Below are positions 46,482 to 55,141 of a DNA stretch of 64,000 nucleotides, piece by piece. How positions within the stretch are numbered: position 1 is the stretch's first letter; each line of letters starts with the position of its first letter. This DNA is from Curtobacterium pusillum (GTDB taxonomy: Bacteria > Actinomycetota > Actinomycetes > Actinomycetales > Microbacteriaceae), in contig NZ_JABMCE010000069.1 of assembly GCF_013359865.1 (NCBI RefSeq), forward strand, positions 1 through 64,000. Reading direction: 5' to 3'. The position numbers and the translations under genes are program-made. The notes below the pieces were generated by a model. The model saw only the letters and a list, made by a program, of their open reading frames with translations, had not been told where the DNA came from and ran no database searches.

Positions 46482-47462
46482 TCAGCGCAGCGTGTGCGGG
46501 GGCGGTGTCCCGTCCCACCGACCGTCGGCACCCGCCGGGCCCCACCCGGGGACCGACGTCGCCCCGCCGGTCCGGTCGATGCGGCGGTGGTGCCGCAGCA
46601 CCGCGACGAGGACGACCACGCCGATGACCGACACGATCGCGAGCCCCGCGACGTAGAGCGTCGTCGCGACGCCGGCGATGCCGTCGGGGACGTACCCGTT
46701 GCGCGCTGCCGAGAACGGCGTGCCGGTGACGATGAACGCGAGCAGCGTCGAGATCGTCGAGTTCGAGTCCCACAGCCCGTGCAGTACCGACACCGCGACG
46801 TAGGCACCGAGGACGGCCCCGGACCAGCGGAACCGTGCCCGGCCCCGCGCGGCACCGAACAGGGCCGCTCCGAGGATCGCGGTCCAGAGCACGTGCCCGA
46901 TCGGTGACAGCACGGCGCGGGCGACCTCGGTCTGCAGCAGGGAGGCGAGATCGATCCCCTGCGCCGTGATGGCGGCGTTGAACGCGTACCCGGCCGATTC
47001 GAAGGCCGCGAAGCCGGCGCCGATCGTCGCGCCGAGGAGCGCCCCCTGCCGCGCGGTCTTCGGACGCACGCGCCAGCCGACCACCACGAGCAGCACGCCC
47101 TTGACGAACTCCTCGACGAAGCCGACCGCGACGTACACGGCGGCTCCGGCCCGGAGGTCGGCCTCGAGCAGCGACGCGCCGAGCACGCCGAGGATGCCCC
47201 CGACGAAGAAGGCCACGACGAGCTGCATGGTGCTCACCGTCCCGGTCACCCGTTCGATGACGAAGAGCACGACCGTGAAGGGCACGAGGAAGCTCCCGAG
47301 CAGGATGATCGTCGGCACGAGGTTCGTGTTCTGCGTCGACACGGTGACGACGATGGTGACGGCCCACAGCAGGAAGCCCACGAGCAGGGTCTTCCACCAC
47401 CATCCGTGGCGGTGGTGCAGGTGGGCGGCGCTGGCGTCGAGGGGCAGGCTCATGGCCGCCAT
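46482..47462 (-). CDS. PrsW-family intramembrane protease-like protein
   Basis: 326 residues with about eight TM helices. It carries the three conserved blocks of the PrsW family: E-E-F-V-K-G (about 113), F-A-A-F-E-S-A-G-Y near 147 and H-V-L-W-T-A-I plus H-G-L-W-D near 235, whose Glu/His residues are thought to form the metal-type active site. Pro/Gly-rich C-terminal tail. ATG 47462 has GGGGAG just upstream; the frame continues further left only as shadow. Substrate unknown (PrsW cleaves anti-sigma factors in Bacillus). Confidence 0.82.
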   Translation of the reverse strand: MAAMSLPLDASAAHLHHRHGWWWKTLLVGFLLWAVTIVVTVSTQNTNLVPTIILLGSFLVPFTVVLFVIERVTGTVSTMQLVVAFFVGGILGVLGASLLEADLRAGAAVYVAVGFVEEFVKGVLLVVVGWRVRPKTARQGALLGATIGAGFAAFESAGYAFNAAITAQGIDLASLLQTEVARAVLSPIGHVLWTAILGAALFGAARGRARFRWSGAVLGAYVAVSVLHGLWDSNSTISTLLAFIVTGTPFSAARNGYVPDGIAGVATTLYVAGLAIVSVIGVVVLVAVLRHHRRIDRTGGATSVPGWGPAGADGRWDGTPPPHTLR

Positions 47463-47528
47463 GCTGCTCCCCGGACGTGACTCGCGGTCACGGGAATGCG
47501 GCGGCCCGCTCGGACGTACTCTGTGGAC

Positions 47529-47792
47529 ATGAGCGAAGCCACCCCTGACAAGGTCACGATGTTCGGCGCGGACTGGTGCCGCGACTGCCGCCGCTCCAAG
47601 GCGCTGCTCGACACGCTCGGTGTGGACTACGAGTACGTGGACGTCGAGGCGGACCTGTCGGCCGCCGGGCGCGCCGAGGAGATCAGCGGGCGCAAGAACA
47701 TCCCCGTCGTGGTGCTGCCGAACGGGAAGCACTTCGTCGAGCCGTCCGATGCGGAGCTGCGCTCGGAGCTCGAGGCCGCGGGCGTCGTCTGA
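47529..47792 (+). CDS. Glutaredoxin/mycoredoxin-like protein
   Basis: 87-residue thioredoxin-fold redoxin with W-C-R-D-C (about 15-19) as active site and the cis-Pro in N-I-P-V-V-V-L-P. The mycoredoxin-type spacing suggests it reduces mycothiol mixed disulphides. Possible leaderless start: TACTCT (47517-47522) ends 6 bases before the ATG. Upstream of the fucose genes but not obviously part of them. Confidence 0.88.
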   Translation: MSEATPDKVTMFGADWCRDCRRSKALLDTLGVDYEYVDVEADLSAAGRAEEISGRKNIPVVVLPNGKHFVEPSDAELRSELEAAGVV

Positions 47793-47815
47793 CGCGCGAC
47801 TCCGCCCGCCGCCCG

Positions 47816-47830
47816 GACATCGGATGAATC
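47816..47830. promoter_or_regulatory. Candidate GntR operator at the plus-strand fucose operon
   Basis: GACATCGGATGAATC contains ACATCGGATGA, sharing ten of eleven bases with the perfect palindrome ACATCGGATGT at 58876-58886. It lies 16 bases upstream of the lactonase start codon, overlapping where its promoter should be. Confidence 0.55.
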
Positions 47831-47845
47831 GGGCATGATGGCGGC

Positions 47846-48685
47846 GTGATCATCGACGCTCACCACCACCTCTGGGACCCCGCGGACCGGCCGTACCCCT
47901 GGATGGACGACTCCGTCGCACCGATCCGTCGCCGGTTCGACGTGGACGATCTCCGCGCCGTCTCGCACGACACCGGCGTCACGAGGACGATCGTCGTGCA
48001 GGCCGTGCACGACCCGGACGAGACCGCCTGGCTCCTGACGCAGCCGTCCCCCGTGGCCGGCGTGGTGGGGTGGGTCGACCTGACCGCGCCGGACGTGGCC
48101 GATCGCCTGGCGTCCGACGCGCACCCCCGGCTGGTGGGGATCCGGCACCAGGCGCAGGACGAGGCCGACCCCGATTGGCTCGCCCGCCCCGACGTCGCGC
48201 GCGGGGTCCGGGCGCTGGCCGAGGCCGGGCTGGTGTTCGACCTGCTCGTCCGTGCGCGCGAACACACCGCAGCACTCACCCTCGTCGACGCCGTCCCCGA
48301 GGCGTCCTTCGTGCTCGACCACGCCGGCAAGCCCGCGATCGCCGATGACGGACCCGACGTCGCTGACGCGTGGCGAGACCGGATGCGCGACTTCGCCGAC
48401 CGACCGCAGGTCACGTGCAAGGTCTCCGGACTCCTCACCGAGGCCGGCAGCTCCTGGCGCGATCGCCCCGTCGCCCGGTACGCCCGCGAGGTCGTCGAAC
48501 GCTTCGGCCCGGACCGCTCGATGTACGGCTCGGACTGGCCGGTGTCGACCCTGGTGGGCACGTACGACGAGGTGCTGCGGACGACACGCGATGCCCTCGC
48601 CGACCTCTCCTCGTCGGAACGGGACGCCGTGTTCCGCGGGACGGCCGAGCGTGTGTACCTTGCCGGAAGCCCCGCGCAGACGTAG
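47846..48685 (+). CDS. L-fuconolactonase-like amidohydrolase
   Basis: 279 residues, Amidohydrolase_2 family. Starts I-I-D-A-H-H-H-L-W-D, the first metal/active-site strand; has V-L-D-H-A-G-K-P with the central His, and M-Y-G-S-D-W-P with the terminal Asp. This subgroup opens sugar 1,5-lactones such as L-fucono-1,5-lactone to the aldonate; the neighbours (fuconate dehydratase, FAH hydrolase) support that. GTG at 47846. First gene of the plus arm. Confidence 0.82.
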   Translation: MIIDAHHHLWDPADRPYPWMDDSVAPIRRRFDVDDLRAVSHDTGVTRTIVVQAVHDPDETAWLLTQPSPVAGVVGWVDLTAPDVADRLASDAHPRLVGIRHQAQDEADPDWLARPDVARGVRALAEAGLVFDLLVRAREHTAALTLVDAVPEASFVLDHAGKPAIADDGPDVADAWRDRMRDFADRPQVTCKVSGLLTEAGSSWRDRPVARYAREVVERFGPDRSMYGSDWPVSTLVGTYDEVLRTTRDALADLSSSERDAVFRGTAERVYLAGSPAQT

Positions 48686-48726
48686 GATGTTTCCGCTGCA
48701 CCGGCGCAGCAGGAGAGCGAGGAACG

Positions 48727-49596
48727 ATGCGGTTCGCACGACTGGGCCCAGCGGGGAGCGAGATCCCCGTGGCCATCGACACCGACGGCGAGGTCCTCGA
48801 CCTCAGGAGCATCACGGGCGACATCAGCGGCCCGTTCCTGGCGTCCGACCCGGTCGCCGCCGTGCAGCACGCCCGCGCCGTGGGCGACCTGCCCGTGCTC
48901 GACGGCGCCGAAGCCGGCAGCCTCCGCCGCGGTGCCCCGATCGCCCGACCCGGCAAGGTCGTCTGCATCGGCCTGAACTACCGGGACCATGCGGCCGAGA
49001 CCGGCGCCGAGATCCCCACGGAGCCCATCGTCTTCATGAAGGACCCGATGACGGTGATCGGTCCCGACGACGAGGTCCTCGTCCCCCGCGGCAGCACGAA
49101 GACCGACTGGGAGGTCGAGCTCGCCGTCGTGATCGGCACCACCGCTCGGTACTGCGAGTCCGAGGACGAGGCCGCGACCCACATCGCCGGCTACGCCATC
49201 GCGAACGACGTCTCGGAACGGGAGTTCCAGCTCGAGCGCGGCGGGCAGTGGGACAAGGGCAAGTCGTGCGAGACGTTCAACCCGCTCGGACCGTGGCTCG
49301 TCACGCCGTCGTCGCTGCAGGAAGCCGGCCTCGACCCCGGGGCCCTCGCGCTGCGCCTCACCGTGAACGGCGAGGTCCGGCAGGACGGCACGACCGCGGA
49401 CATGATCTTCCGGCCTGCCGAGATCATCCGGTACCTGTCGCAGTTCATGGTCCTGTACCCGGGCGACGTGATCAGCACCGGCACCCCGGCGGGCGTCGCG
49501 CTCGCGGGACACGCCCCGTACCTGCGGCCCGGCGACGTCGTCGAGCTGACCGCGGACGGCCTGGGGACGCAGCGCCAGACGGTCGGATCAGCCTGA
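48727..49596 (+). CDS. FAH-family hydrolase, probable 2,4-diketo-3-deoxy-L-fuconate hydrolase
   Basis: 289 residues. Cleaves a beta-diketo acid in the last step of the oxidative L-fucose route, giving pyruvate and L-lactate (family knowledge). Core: V-C-I-G-L-N-Y-R-D-H (about 80-89), D-W-E-V-E-L-A-V-V with the metal Glu, and Y-P-G-D-V-I-S-T-G-T-P-A-G-V. ATG with GAGGAACG upstream. The stop overlaps the next start (TGATG). Confidence 0.88.
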   Translation: MRFARLGPAGSEIPVAIDTDGEVLDLRSITGDISGPFLASDPVAAVQHARAVGDLPVLDGAEAGSLRRGAPIARPGKVVCIGLNYRDHAAETGAEIPTEPIVFMKDPMTVIGPDDEVLVPRGSTKTDWEVELAVVIGTTARYCESEDEAATHIAGYAIANDVSEREFQLERGGQWDKGKSCETFNPLGPWLVTPSSLQEAGLDPGALALRLTVNGEVRQDGTTADMIFRPAEIIRYLSQFMVLYPGDVISTGTPAGVALAGHAPYLRPGDVVELTADGLGTQRQTVGSA

Positions 49597-50345
49597 TGGG
49601 CTCGCACGACGGCCTCCGTGCGATCGTCACCGGCGGCGCCTCCGGCATCGGCGCCGCGATCGCCGCCGCACTGCAGGACCGCGGGGCCACCGTGGCCGTG
49701 CTCGACCTGCAGCCGTCCGTCGCCGAGGACGTGTTCTCGGCGACCTGCGACGTCGCGGACGACGAGTCGGTCCGCGCCGCGGTCACCGCCGCCGTCGACG
49801 CGCTCGGTGGCCTCGACGTCCTCGTCAACAACGCCGGCATCGGCGCCCAGGGCACCGTCGAGGACAACCCCGACGACGAGTGGCGACGCGTGTACGAGGT
49901 GAACGTGCTCGGTGCCGTGCGGCTCTCCCGCGCGTGCCTGCCGCACCTCCGCCGGTCCGACGCCGCCAGCATCGTCAACACCTGCTCGATCGCCGCCACC
50001 GCCGGACTCCCCCAGCGGGCCCTGTACTCCGCGACGAAGGGGGCCATCGCCGCCCTCACCCGCGCGATGGCCGCGGACCACCTCCGGGAGGGCATCCGCG
50101 TCAACGCCGTCAACCCCGGCACCGCGGACACCCCGTGGGTCGCGCGGCTGCTCTCGACCGCGGAGGACCCCGCCGCGGAACGGGCGGCCCTGGAGGCGCG
50201 GCAACCCCACGGACGCCTCGTCGCCCCCGAGGAGGTGGCCGAAGCCGTCGCCTACCTGACGAGCCCGCTCGCCAGGTCGACGACGGGCGTCGACCTCGCG
50301 GTCGACGGCGGGATGCAGGCCCTCCGGCTGCGGCCGGCCGGATGA
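49596..50345 (+). CDS. SDR dehydrogenase, probable 2-keto-3-deoxy-L-fuconate dehydrogenase
   Basis: 249-residue short-chain dehydrogenase. NAD motif T-G-G-A-S-G-I-G (about 9-16), N-N-A-G, catalytic Ser in T-C-S-I-A, Y-S-A-T-K with catalytic Tyr and Lys. The context suggests oxidation of 2-keto-3-deoxy-L-fuconate at C4; L-fucose dehydrogenase is the alternative, but an aldo/keto reductase in the minus arm can do that. A repeat copy at 50192-50201 encodes L-E-A-R in a loop. Confidence 0.85.
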   Translation: MGSHDGLRAIVTGGASGIGAAIAAALQDRGATVAVLDLQPSVAEDVFSATCDVADDESVRAAVTAAVDALGGLDVLVNNAGIGAQGTVEDNPDDEWRRVYEVNVLGAVRLSRACLPHLRRSDAASIVNTCSIAATAGLPQRALYSATKGAIAALTRAMAADHLREGIRVNAVNPGTADTPWVARLLSTAEDPAAERAALEARQPHGRLVAPEEVAEAVAYLTSPLARSTTGVDLAVDGGMQALRLRPAG

Positions 50346-50371
50346 CGCTCGCCGGCTGCGCGGGGCGGACG

Positions 50372-50381
50372 GGAGGCGCGG
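50372..50381. repeat. Single GGAGGCGCGG repeat
   Basis: Exact copy within GCGGACGGGAGGCGCGGC, in the 91-base gap between the SDR gene and the regulator gene, without an inverted partner nearby. Confidence 0.7.
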
Positions 50382-50436
50382 CTATCGTCGTCCTGTCCGC
50401 CCGCGTCCGCGAGCGGGCTGAGCAGGAGGTGGTGAC

Positions 50437-51114
50437 GTGGCTTCGCTGACCGACGACGCGATCGCGCGCATCCAGCAGATGATCGTGAGCGGCGAGCTCC
50501 AACCCGGGCAGCGCCTCCCGCCCGAGAAGGAGCTCAGTGAGTCCCTCGGCCTGTCCCGGAACAGCCTGCGCGAGGCGGTGAAGGCCCTCGAACTCATCCG
50601 CGTGCTCGACGTCCGGCGGGGCGACGGCACGTACGTGACGTCCCTCGAACCGGCCGTGCTGCTGGAAGCGGTGTCGTTCGTCGTCGACATGCACCACGAC
50701 CGTTCCCTCGTGGACCTGCTCGAGGTCCGGCGCATCCTCGAGCCGGCCTCCGCCGTCCTCGCGACCGCCCGCGCCTCGGAGCAGCAGATCGACGACCTCG
50801 CGACGCTGATGAACTCGGTGGGCGAGGACACCGGCGTCGAGGACCTCGTCGCGCACGACCTCCTCTTCCACTCGACGATCGCCGGCATCGGCGGCAACCA
50901 GTACCTGTCCGGGCTCCTCGACGCGCTGTCCAGCAAGACGGTGCGGGTCCGGGTGTGGCGCGGACTCACCCAGAACGGCTCGGTGCAGCGCACCCTCGAC
51001 GAGCACGCCGCCATCGTGGACGCGATCCGGCGACGGGACCCGCAGCTCGTGCAGGCCCTCGTCGTGTCCCACGTCGAGGGCGTCGAGCGCTGGCTCCGTC
51101 GTTCCCTGGACTGA
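50437..51114 (+). CDS. GntR/FadR-family transcriptional regulator
   Basis: 225 residues. N-terminal winged helix with L-P-P-E-K-E-L-S-E-S-L-G-L-S-R-N-S-L-R-E (about 27-46), C-terminal all-helical FCD ligand-binding domain with metal-type Asp/His residues (D-L-L-F-H). FCD-type GntR proteins usually respond to sugar acids or other pathway intermediates. Downstream in the fucose plus arm; GTG with AGGAGG upstream. Probably controls both arms via ACATCGGATG sites. Confidence 0.92.
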   Translation: MASLTDDAIARIQQMIVSGELQPGQRLPPEKELSESLGLSRNSLREAVKALELIRVLDVRRGDGTYVTSLEPAVLLEAVSFVVDMHHDRSLVDLLEVRRILEPASAVLATARASEQQIDDLATLMNSVGEDTGVEDLVAHDLLFHSTIAGIGGNQYLSGLLDALSSKTVRVRVWRGLTQNGSVQRTLDEHAAIVDAIRRRDPQLVQALVVSHVEGVERWLRRSLD

Positions 51115-51208
51115 ACCTGGACGCCCGCTGAGGAAGAGCGGTGTTGTCTCGGGTGCTGGTCGTGAACCGGCAACCCGCTGGACACGAGGACCCCACAAGG
51201 AGGAAACC

Positions 51209-51487
51209 GTGCTCGGTCTCATCATCAGCCTGATCATCATCGGACTCATCGCCGGCGCGCTCGCTCGGCTCATCATCCCCGGCAGGCAGCACATGTCGAT
51301 CCTCATGACGATCGTGCTCGGCATCGTCGGGTCGTTCGTCGGGGGCTTCCTCGGGTTCCTGATCTTCCAGCACGACCCGATGGACGGCTTCTTCCAGCCG
51401 GCCGGCATCATCGGATCGATCATCGGCGCGATCATCGTGCTGTTCATCTACACGCGGTTCGCGGGCCGCTCGACGCGCACCCGCTAG
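51209..51487 (+). CDS. GlsB/YeaQ/YmgE-family small membrane stress protein
   Basis: 92 residues with three hydrophobic helices and Gly-rich G-S-F-V-G-G-F-L-G and G-I-I-G-S-I-I-G-A-I repeats, typical of the transglycosylase-associated/GlsB family. GTG with AAGGAGG upstream. No sigma-B-type promoter was identified in the 94-base gap from the regulator gene. Precise role unknown. Confidence 0.88.
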   Translation: MLGLIISLIIIGLIAGALARLIIPGRQHMSILMTIVLGIVGSFVGGFLGFLIFQHDPMDGFFQPAGIIGSIIGAIIVLFIYTRFAGRSTRTR

Positions 51488-51509
51488 TCGAGGCACCGCA
51501 CAACCCAAG

Positions 51510-51545
51510 ACACCCCGAGCCGCGCTTCCGCGTGGCTCGGGGTGT
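51510..51545. terminator. Bidirectional terminator
   Basis: Arms ACACCCCGAGCCGCGC / GCGTGGCTCGGGGTGT (one mismatch) with a TTCC loop and a TCTTC tail, between the convergent GlsB and aldo/keto reductase genes. Confidence 0.88.
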
Positions 51546-51571
51546 TCTTCGTCCGGAGGTACCCGGGCTGC

Positions 51572-52528
51572 TCAGACCTCGAGCAGGCCTGCCGCGCGGA
51601 GGTCGTCCCACAGGGCGTCCGGCACGTCGACGGCCGCCCGCTCCACGTTCTCGCGGACCTGGTCGGCGGACTGGGCGCCGAGGGCGATCGCCCGCACCGC
51701 GTCCGCTCGACGCGGGAACGCGAGGGCGGCCTCGGGCAGCGTCACGCCGTGACGTTCGCAGACGTCGGCGATCGCGTTCGCCCGAGCGATGAGCCCCGCC
51801 GGCGCCTCGGCGTAGTCGTAGCTCGCGCCGGCCGACGGTCGCACCTGCCCGAGCAGCCCGGAGTTGTACACGCCGACCGCGACCACGGCCACGCCGAGGG
51901 AAGCGCAGCGTTCGACGAGCGCCGCAGCAGGCTGCTCGAGGAGCGTGTACCGCCCGGCGAGCATGACCACGTCGCACAGCCCGGTCTGCACCGCGGCGGA
52001 CAGCGCCGCCACCGAGTTCGAGCCCACGCCGACGGCCCGCACCACGCCCTCGTCCCGGAGCTCGGCCAGCGTCGGCAACGCCTGCGTCAGCCCGTCCCGC
52101 AACGAGTACACGTCCGGGTCGTGCAGGTACGCGATGTCCACCCGGTCGAGGCCGAGCCGCTCGAGGGACTCGTCGAGCGACCGCCGAACGCCCGACGGTG
52201 ACGGGTCCCACTGCCGCACGAGGTCGTCCGGCACCGCGAACCCGCCCGACTCCAGGTCGTCGCCCTCGCCCCGAGCGGGAACGAGGAGCCGGCCGACCTT
52301 CGTGGACACCAGGTAGGAGTCCCGCGGCCGGTCGGCGAGCGCTGCCCCGAGTCGACGCTCGGACAGCCCGAGACCGTAGTGCGGCGCCGTGTCGAAGCCG
52401 CGCACGCCGGCCTCCCACGCGGCGTCGATGGTCGCGCGGGCGTCGGCGTCGGACACCGGGCGCAGCAGGTTCCCGATGCCGGCGCCGCCGAGCCAGAACG
52501 GCCCGTCGTCGAACGGGATGTCGGTCAT
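51572..52528 (-). CDS. Aldo/keto reductase family aldose dehydrogenase (probable L-fucose dehydrogenase)
   Basis: 318 residues. Tetrad: D in F-D-T-A-P, Y in H-Y-G-L-G-L-S-E, K in S-T-K-V-G-R, H in Y-L-H-D-P. This D-threo-aldose/L-fucose/L-galactose 1-dehydrogenase branch oxidises L-fucose at C1 to the lactone, which fits as step one here. Start at ATG 52528 overlaps the mutarotase stop (ATGA). Last gene of the minus arm. Confidence 0.85.
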   Translation of the reverse strand: MTDIPFDDGPFWLGGAGIGNLLRPVSDADARATIDAAWEAGVRGFDTAPHYGLGLSERRLGAALADRPRDSYLVSTKVGRLLVPARGEGDDLESGGFAVPDDLVRQWDPSPSGVRRSLDESLERLGLDRVDIAYLHDPDVYSLRDGLTQALPTLAELRDEGVVRAVGVGSNSVAALSAAVQTGLCDVVMLAGRYTLLEQPAAALVERCASLGVAVVAVGVYNSGLLGQVRPSAGASYDYAEAPAGLIARANAIADVCERHGVTLPEAALAFPRRADAVRAIALGAQSADQVRENVERAAVDVPDALWDDLRAAGLLEV

Positions 52529-52845
52529 GACTGCCCTTCCAGGGTCCAGACGAGCGGAATGCCTTCGTCGTCGCCCGAGTAGTCGTCGTCGGCCTCGAGC
52601 AGTGGGTTCACGATCTCCTGCCAGGCGACGTTCACGGGGTCGTCGGCGAGCGACCGACGCATCGCACGGTAGTCGTCGACCTCGATGAGGTGGAACAGGT
52701 CCTGCCCGTCCCGCCAGATGCTCCAGTTCGTCACCCCGGCGGCTCGGAGCCGTTCGGCGAGTGCCGGCGGGATCGAGGCGTGCACGCGTTCGTACTCCGC
52801 CTCGCTCCCCGCCCGCAGCCGCGTCCGCGAGAGGATCCGCTGCAC
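52525..52845 (-). CDS. L-fucose/L-rhamnose mutarotase-like protein (RhaM family)
   Basis: 106-residue dimeric alpha/beta-barrel-fold protein that interconverts alpha and beta anomers of a deoxy sugar. Features are the N-terminal L-R-A-G-S-E-A-E-Y-E-R-V-H, W-S-I-W-R-D-G-Q-D-L-F and C-terminal D-E-G-I-P-L-V-W blocks. GTG start shares a base with the fucosidase stop (TAGTG). L-fucose is inferred as substrate from neighbours. Confidence 0.88.
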   Translation of the reverse strand: MQRILSRTRLRAGSEAEYERVHASIPPALAERLRAAGVTNWSIWRDGQDLFHLIEVDDYRAMRRSLADDPVNVAWQEIVNPLLEADDDYSGDDEGIPLVWTLEGQS

Positions 52846-54188
52846 TAGCGGCCCGCCACGGCGTCGTCACGGAGGAACAGCTCGACCACCGGCACGGCCA
52901 CGTCCGGGCGGACGATCGGCAGCGTGAGCGTCAGCGTCCCGGCCGGCTGCCCACCGAGCCCCGTGTTCTGGGCCCGGGTCCCCGGCGGGATCTCGCGGTA
53001 GTGGATCTCCGACGCGTCGTTCAGCAGCTGCGCATACGCAACGCGCCCGGCGAGGTCCGGCAGGTGCACGTGCTCGAACGGCCACGTGAACAGGTGCAGG
53101 TAGAGCCGGTTCCCGTTCTGCGTGTAGACCGTCCCGGCGGGGGCGCGGAACTCCGACGGGCCGGCGCCGTACACCGATCGCGCGTGCTGGTGCATCCACG
53201 AACCGATCCCGGCGAGCGCCGACCGTGCGACACCGTCGAACTCGCCGCGGCCGGTGGGCCCGACGTTGAGGAGCATGTTCCCGTTGTTCGACACCCCGTC
53301 GACGAGCATCCGGACGAGCAGGTCGACGCTCTTCACGTTGAGGTTGTCGCGGTCGTAGCCCCACGAGCCGTTGAGGGTCTGGCACGCCTCCCACGGCACC
53401 CGGACGCCGTCGACCTCCATCGGCTTGTCCGGCTGGTACTGCTCGGGAGTGACGAGGTCGCCGGGGATGTCGAGCCGGTCGTTGACGATGATGCCGGGCT
53501 GCAGGCGCTTGGTGAGCGCCATGAGCTCCTCCGAGCCCCAGTCGTCGCGGCCCTTGCCGCCCCAGATGTCCTCGTGGTCGTTGTCCCGGTACGAGAAGTC
53601 GTAGAAGAGGTAGTCGATGCGGCCGTAGTCCGTGAGCAGCTCGGACACCTGGCCGTGCAGGTACTCGCGGTACCGGGCCATGTCGCGGCCCTCGTTGAGC
53701 CGGGCGATCTCGGCCTCCCCGTCGTCCCGCCGCGGGTGCACCCCGTCGACGGTGAAGTCCGGGTGGTGCCAGTCGATGAGCGAGTGGTAGAAGCCGACCC
53801 GGAGCCCCTCGGCCCGCACGGCGTCGACGAACTCGCGCACGATGTCCCGACCGAACCGGGTGTTCGTGGCCTTGTAGTCGGTGAGGGCCGAGTCCCAGAG
53901 CGCGAAGCCCTCGTGGTGCTTCGTGGTGAGCACGACGTACTTCATGCCCGCCTCGCGCGCGCGTCGGGCCCAGTCCGCGGCGTCGAACAGGTCCGGATCG
54001 AAGTGGTCGAAGTACTTCTGGTAGTCGGCGTCGGTGATCCGCTCGCGGTTCTTCACCCACTCGTGCCGGGCCGGGAGCGCGTAGAGGCCCCAGTGGATGA
54101 ACATGCCGAACCGGTCGTGGGTGAACCACGCGGGCAGTCCGGCGGCGTCGGTCGCGGTCTGCGGCTCTGCAGGTGCGGTGATGGTCAT
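52845..54188 (-). CDS. Alpha-L-fucosidase (GH29)
   Basis: 447 residues, releases L-fucose from glycans. TIM barrel with F-G-M-F-I-H-W-G-L-Y (about 27-36), L-T-T-K-H-H-E-G-F-A-L-W, F-Y-H-S-L-I-D-W-H-H and the nucleophile region D-Y-L-F-Y-D-F; C-terminal beta-sandwich. No signal peptide, so it acts in the cytoplasm on oligosaccharides taken up by the adjoining transporter. ATG 54188 with AGAAAGGAA upstream. Confidence 0.93.
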   Translation of the reverse strand: MTITAPAEPQTATDAAGLPAWFTHDRFGMFIHWGLYALPARHEWVKNRERITDADYQKYFDHFDPDLFDAADWARRAREAGMKYVVLTTKHHEGFALWDSALTDYKATNTRFGRDIVREFVDAVRAEGLRVGFYHSLIDWHHPDFTVDGVHPRRDDGEAEIARLNEGRDMARYREYLHGQVSELLTDYGRIDYLFYDFSYRDNDHEDIWGGKGRDDWGSEELMALTKRLQPGIIVNDRLDIPGDLVTPEQYQPDKPMEVDGVRVPWEACQTLNGSWGYDRDNLNVKSVDLLVRMLVDGVSNNGNMLLNVGPTGRGEFDGVARSALAGIGSWMHQHARSVYGAGPSEFRAPAGTVYTQNGNRLYLHLFTWPFEHVHLPDLAGRVAYAQLLNDASEIHYREIPPGTRAQNTGLGGQPAGTLTLTLPIVRPDVAVPVVELFLRDDAVAGR

Positions 54189-54221
54189 GTGGGCCGGTTT
54201 CCTTTCTGAGGGGGACGAACG

Positions 54222-54231
54222 GGAGGCGCGG
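54222..54231. repeat. Single GGAGGCGCGG repeat
   Basis: Exact 10-mer within GAACGGGAGGCGCGGTGCG in the 62-base gap between the permease stop and the fucosidase start. Confidence 0.7.
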
Positions 54232-54250
54232 TGCGCCCTGGCGAGGTCGG

Positions 54251-55141
54251 CTACCGGCCGCCGAGACCGGAGGTGACGATGCCCTTGACGAGGTGCTTCT
54301 GGAGCACGACGAGCAGGATCACGGTCGGCAGCATCGAGATCACCGACGCCGCCATCACGAGGTTCCACTCGGAGCCCTGCTGCCCGAAGAACTGCTGCAG
54401 GCCGAGCGGGATGGTGCCGCGGGCCTCGACGTCGTTGACGACGACGAGCGGCCACAGGAACGAGTTCCAGTACGCGATGAACGAGAACACCGCGAGGACG
54501 GCCATGGTCGGCCGGGCGAGCGGGAGCATCACGGAGAAGAACGTCCGGATCGTCCCCGCCCCGTCGACCCGTGCTGCGTCGTCGAGTTCCTGCGGCACGG
54601 TGAGGAAGAACTGCCGCACGAGGAACGCCCCGAGGGCCGTGAACGCCCACGGGATGATGAGCGCCTGGAACGTGTCGACCCAGCCGAAGCCCTGCATCAT
54701 CACGTACATGGGGATGACGAGGACGTCCTGCGGGATCATCAGCGTGGCGAGGAACAGGACGAACACCAGGTTCCGGCCGCGCCACCGCAGCCGGGAGAAC
54801 GCGTACCCCGACAGCACCGCGACGACGACGTTGATGGCGGTGCCGGCCGCTGCGACGAACACGCCGTTGAGGATGAACCGCGCGAACGGCAGGTACGTGA
54901 ACGCCTGCACGTAGTTCGACCACTCGAACGAGGAGCCCCAGAGCGTCGGCGGCGTGGTGAACACGTCGGCCGACGGCTTCAGGCTGGTCGCCACCATGTA
55001 GATGAGCGGCGAGACGAACAGCAGCGCCACCAGGCAGAGCAGCACGTAGCCGACGGCACGGCGCACCCGACCGGTCTGACGGTGCGTGCGGGGCACCGCC
55101 CGCGGGTTGATCGTCCGGTTGGACGAGGTCAGCTCACTCAT
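54251..55141 (-). CDS. Carbohydrate ABC transporter permease 2 (MalG-type)
   Basis: 296 residues, six TM helices, with the EAA loop D-D-A-A-R-V-D-G-A-G-T-I-R-T-F-F near 190. The start overlaps the stop of permease 1 by 8 bases. Partner of permease 1 in a CUT1 sugar importer. No ATPase gene is in the cluster, as is usual for actinobacterial importers served by a shared MsiK-type ATPase (inference). Confidence 0.93.
   Translation of the reverse strand: MSELTSSNRTINPRAVPRTHRQTGRVRRAVGYVLLCLVALLFVSPLIYMVATSLKPSADVFTTPPTLWGSSFEWSNYVQAFTYLPFARFILNGVFVAAAGTAINVVVAVLSGYAFSRLRWRGRNLVFVLFLATLMIPQDVLVIPMYVMMQGFGWVDTFQALIIPWAFTALGAFLVRQFFLTVPQELDDAARVDGAGTIRTFFSVMLPLARPTMAVLAVFSFIAYWNSFLWPLVVVNDVEARGTIPLGLQQFFGQQGSEWNLVMAASVISMLPTVILLVVLQKHLVKGIVTSGLGGR

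Noticed and set aside
51115..51208. Sigma-B-type stress promoter before the GlsB-family gene
   Set aside because: No GTTT-N-GGGTAT-like pair with proper spacing could be found.
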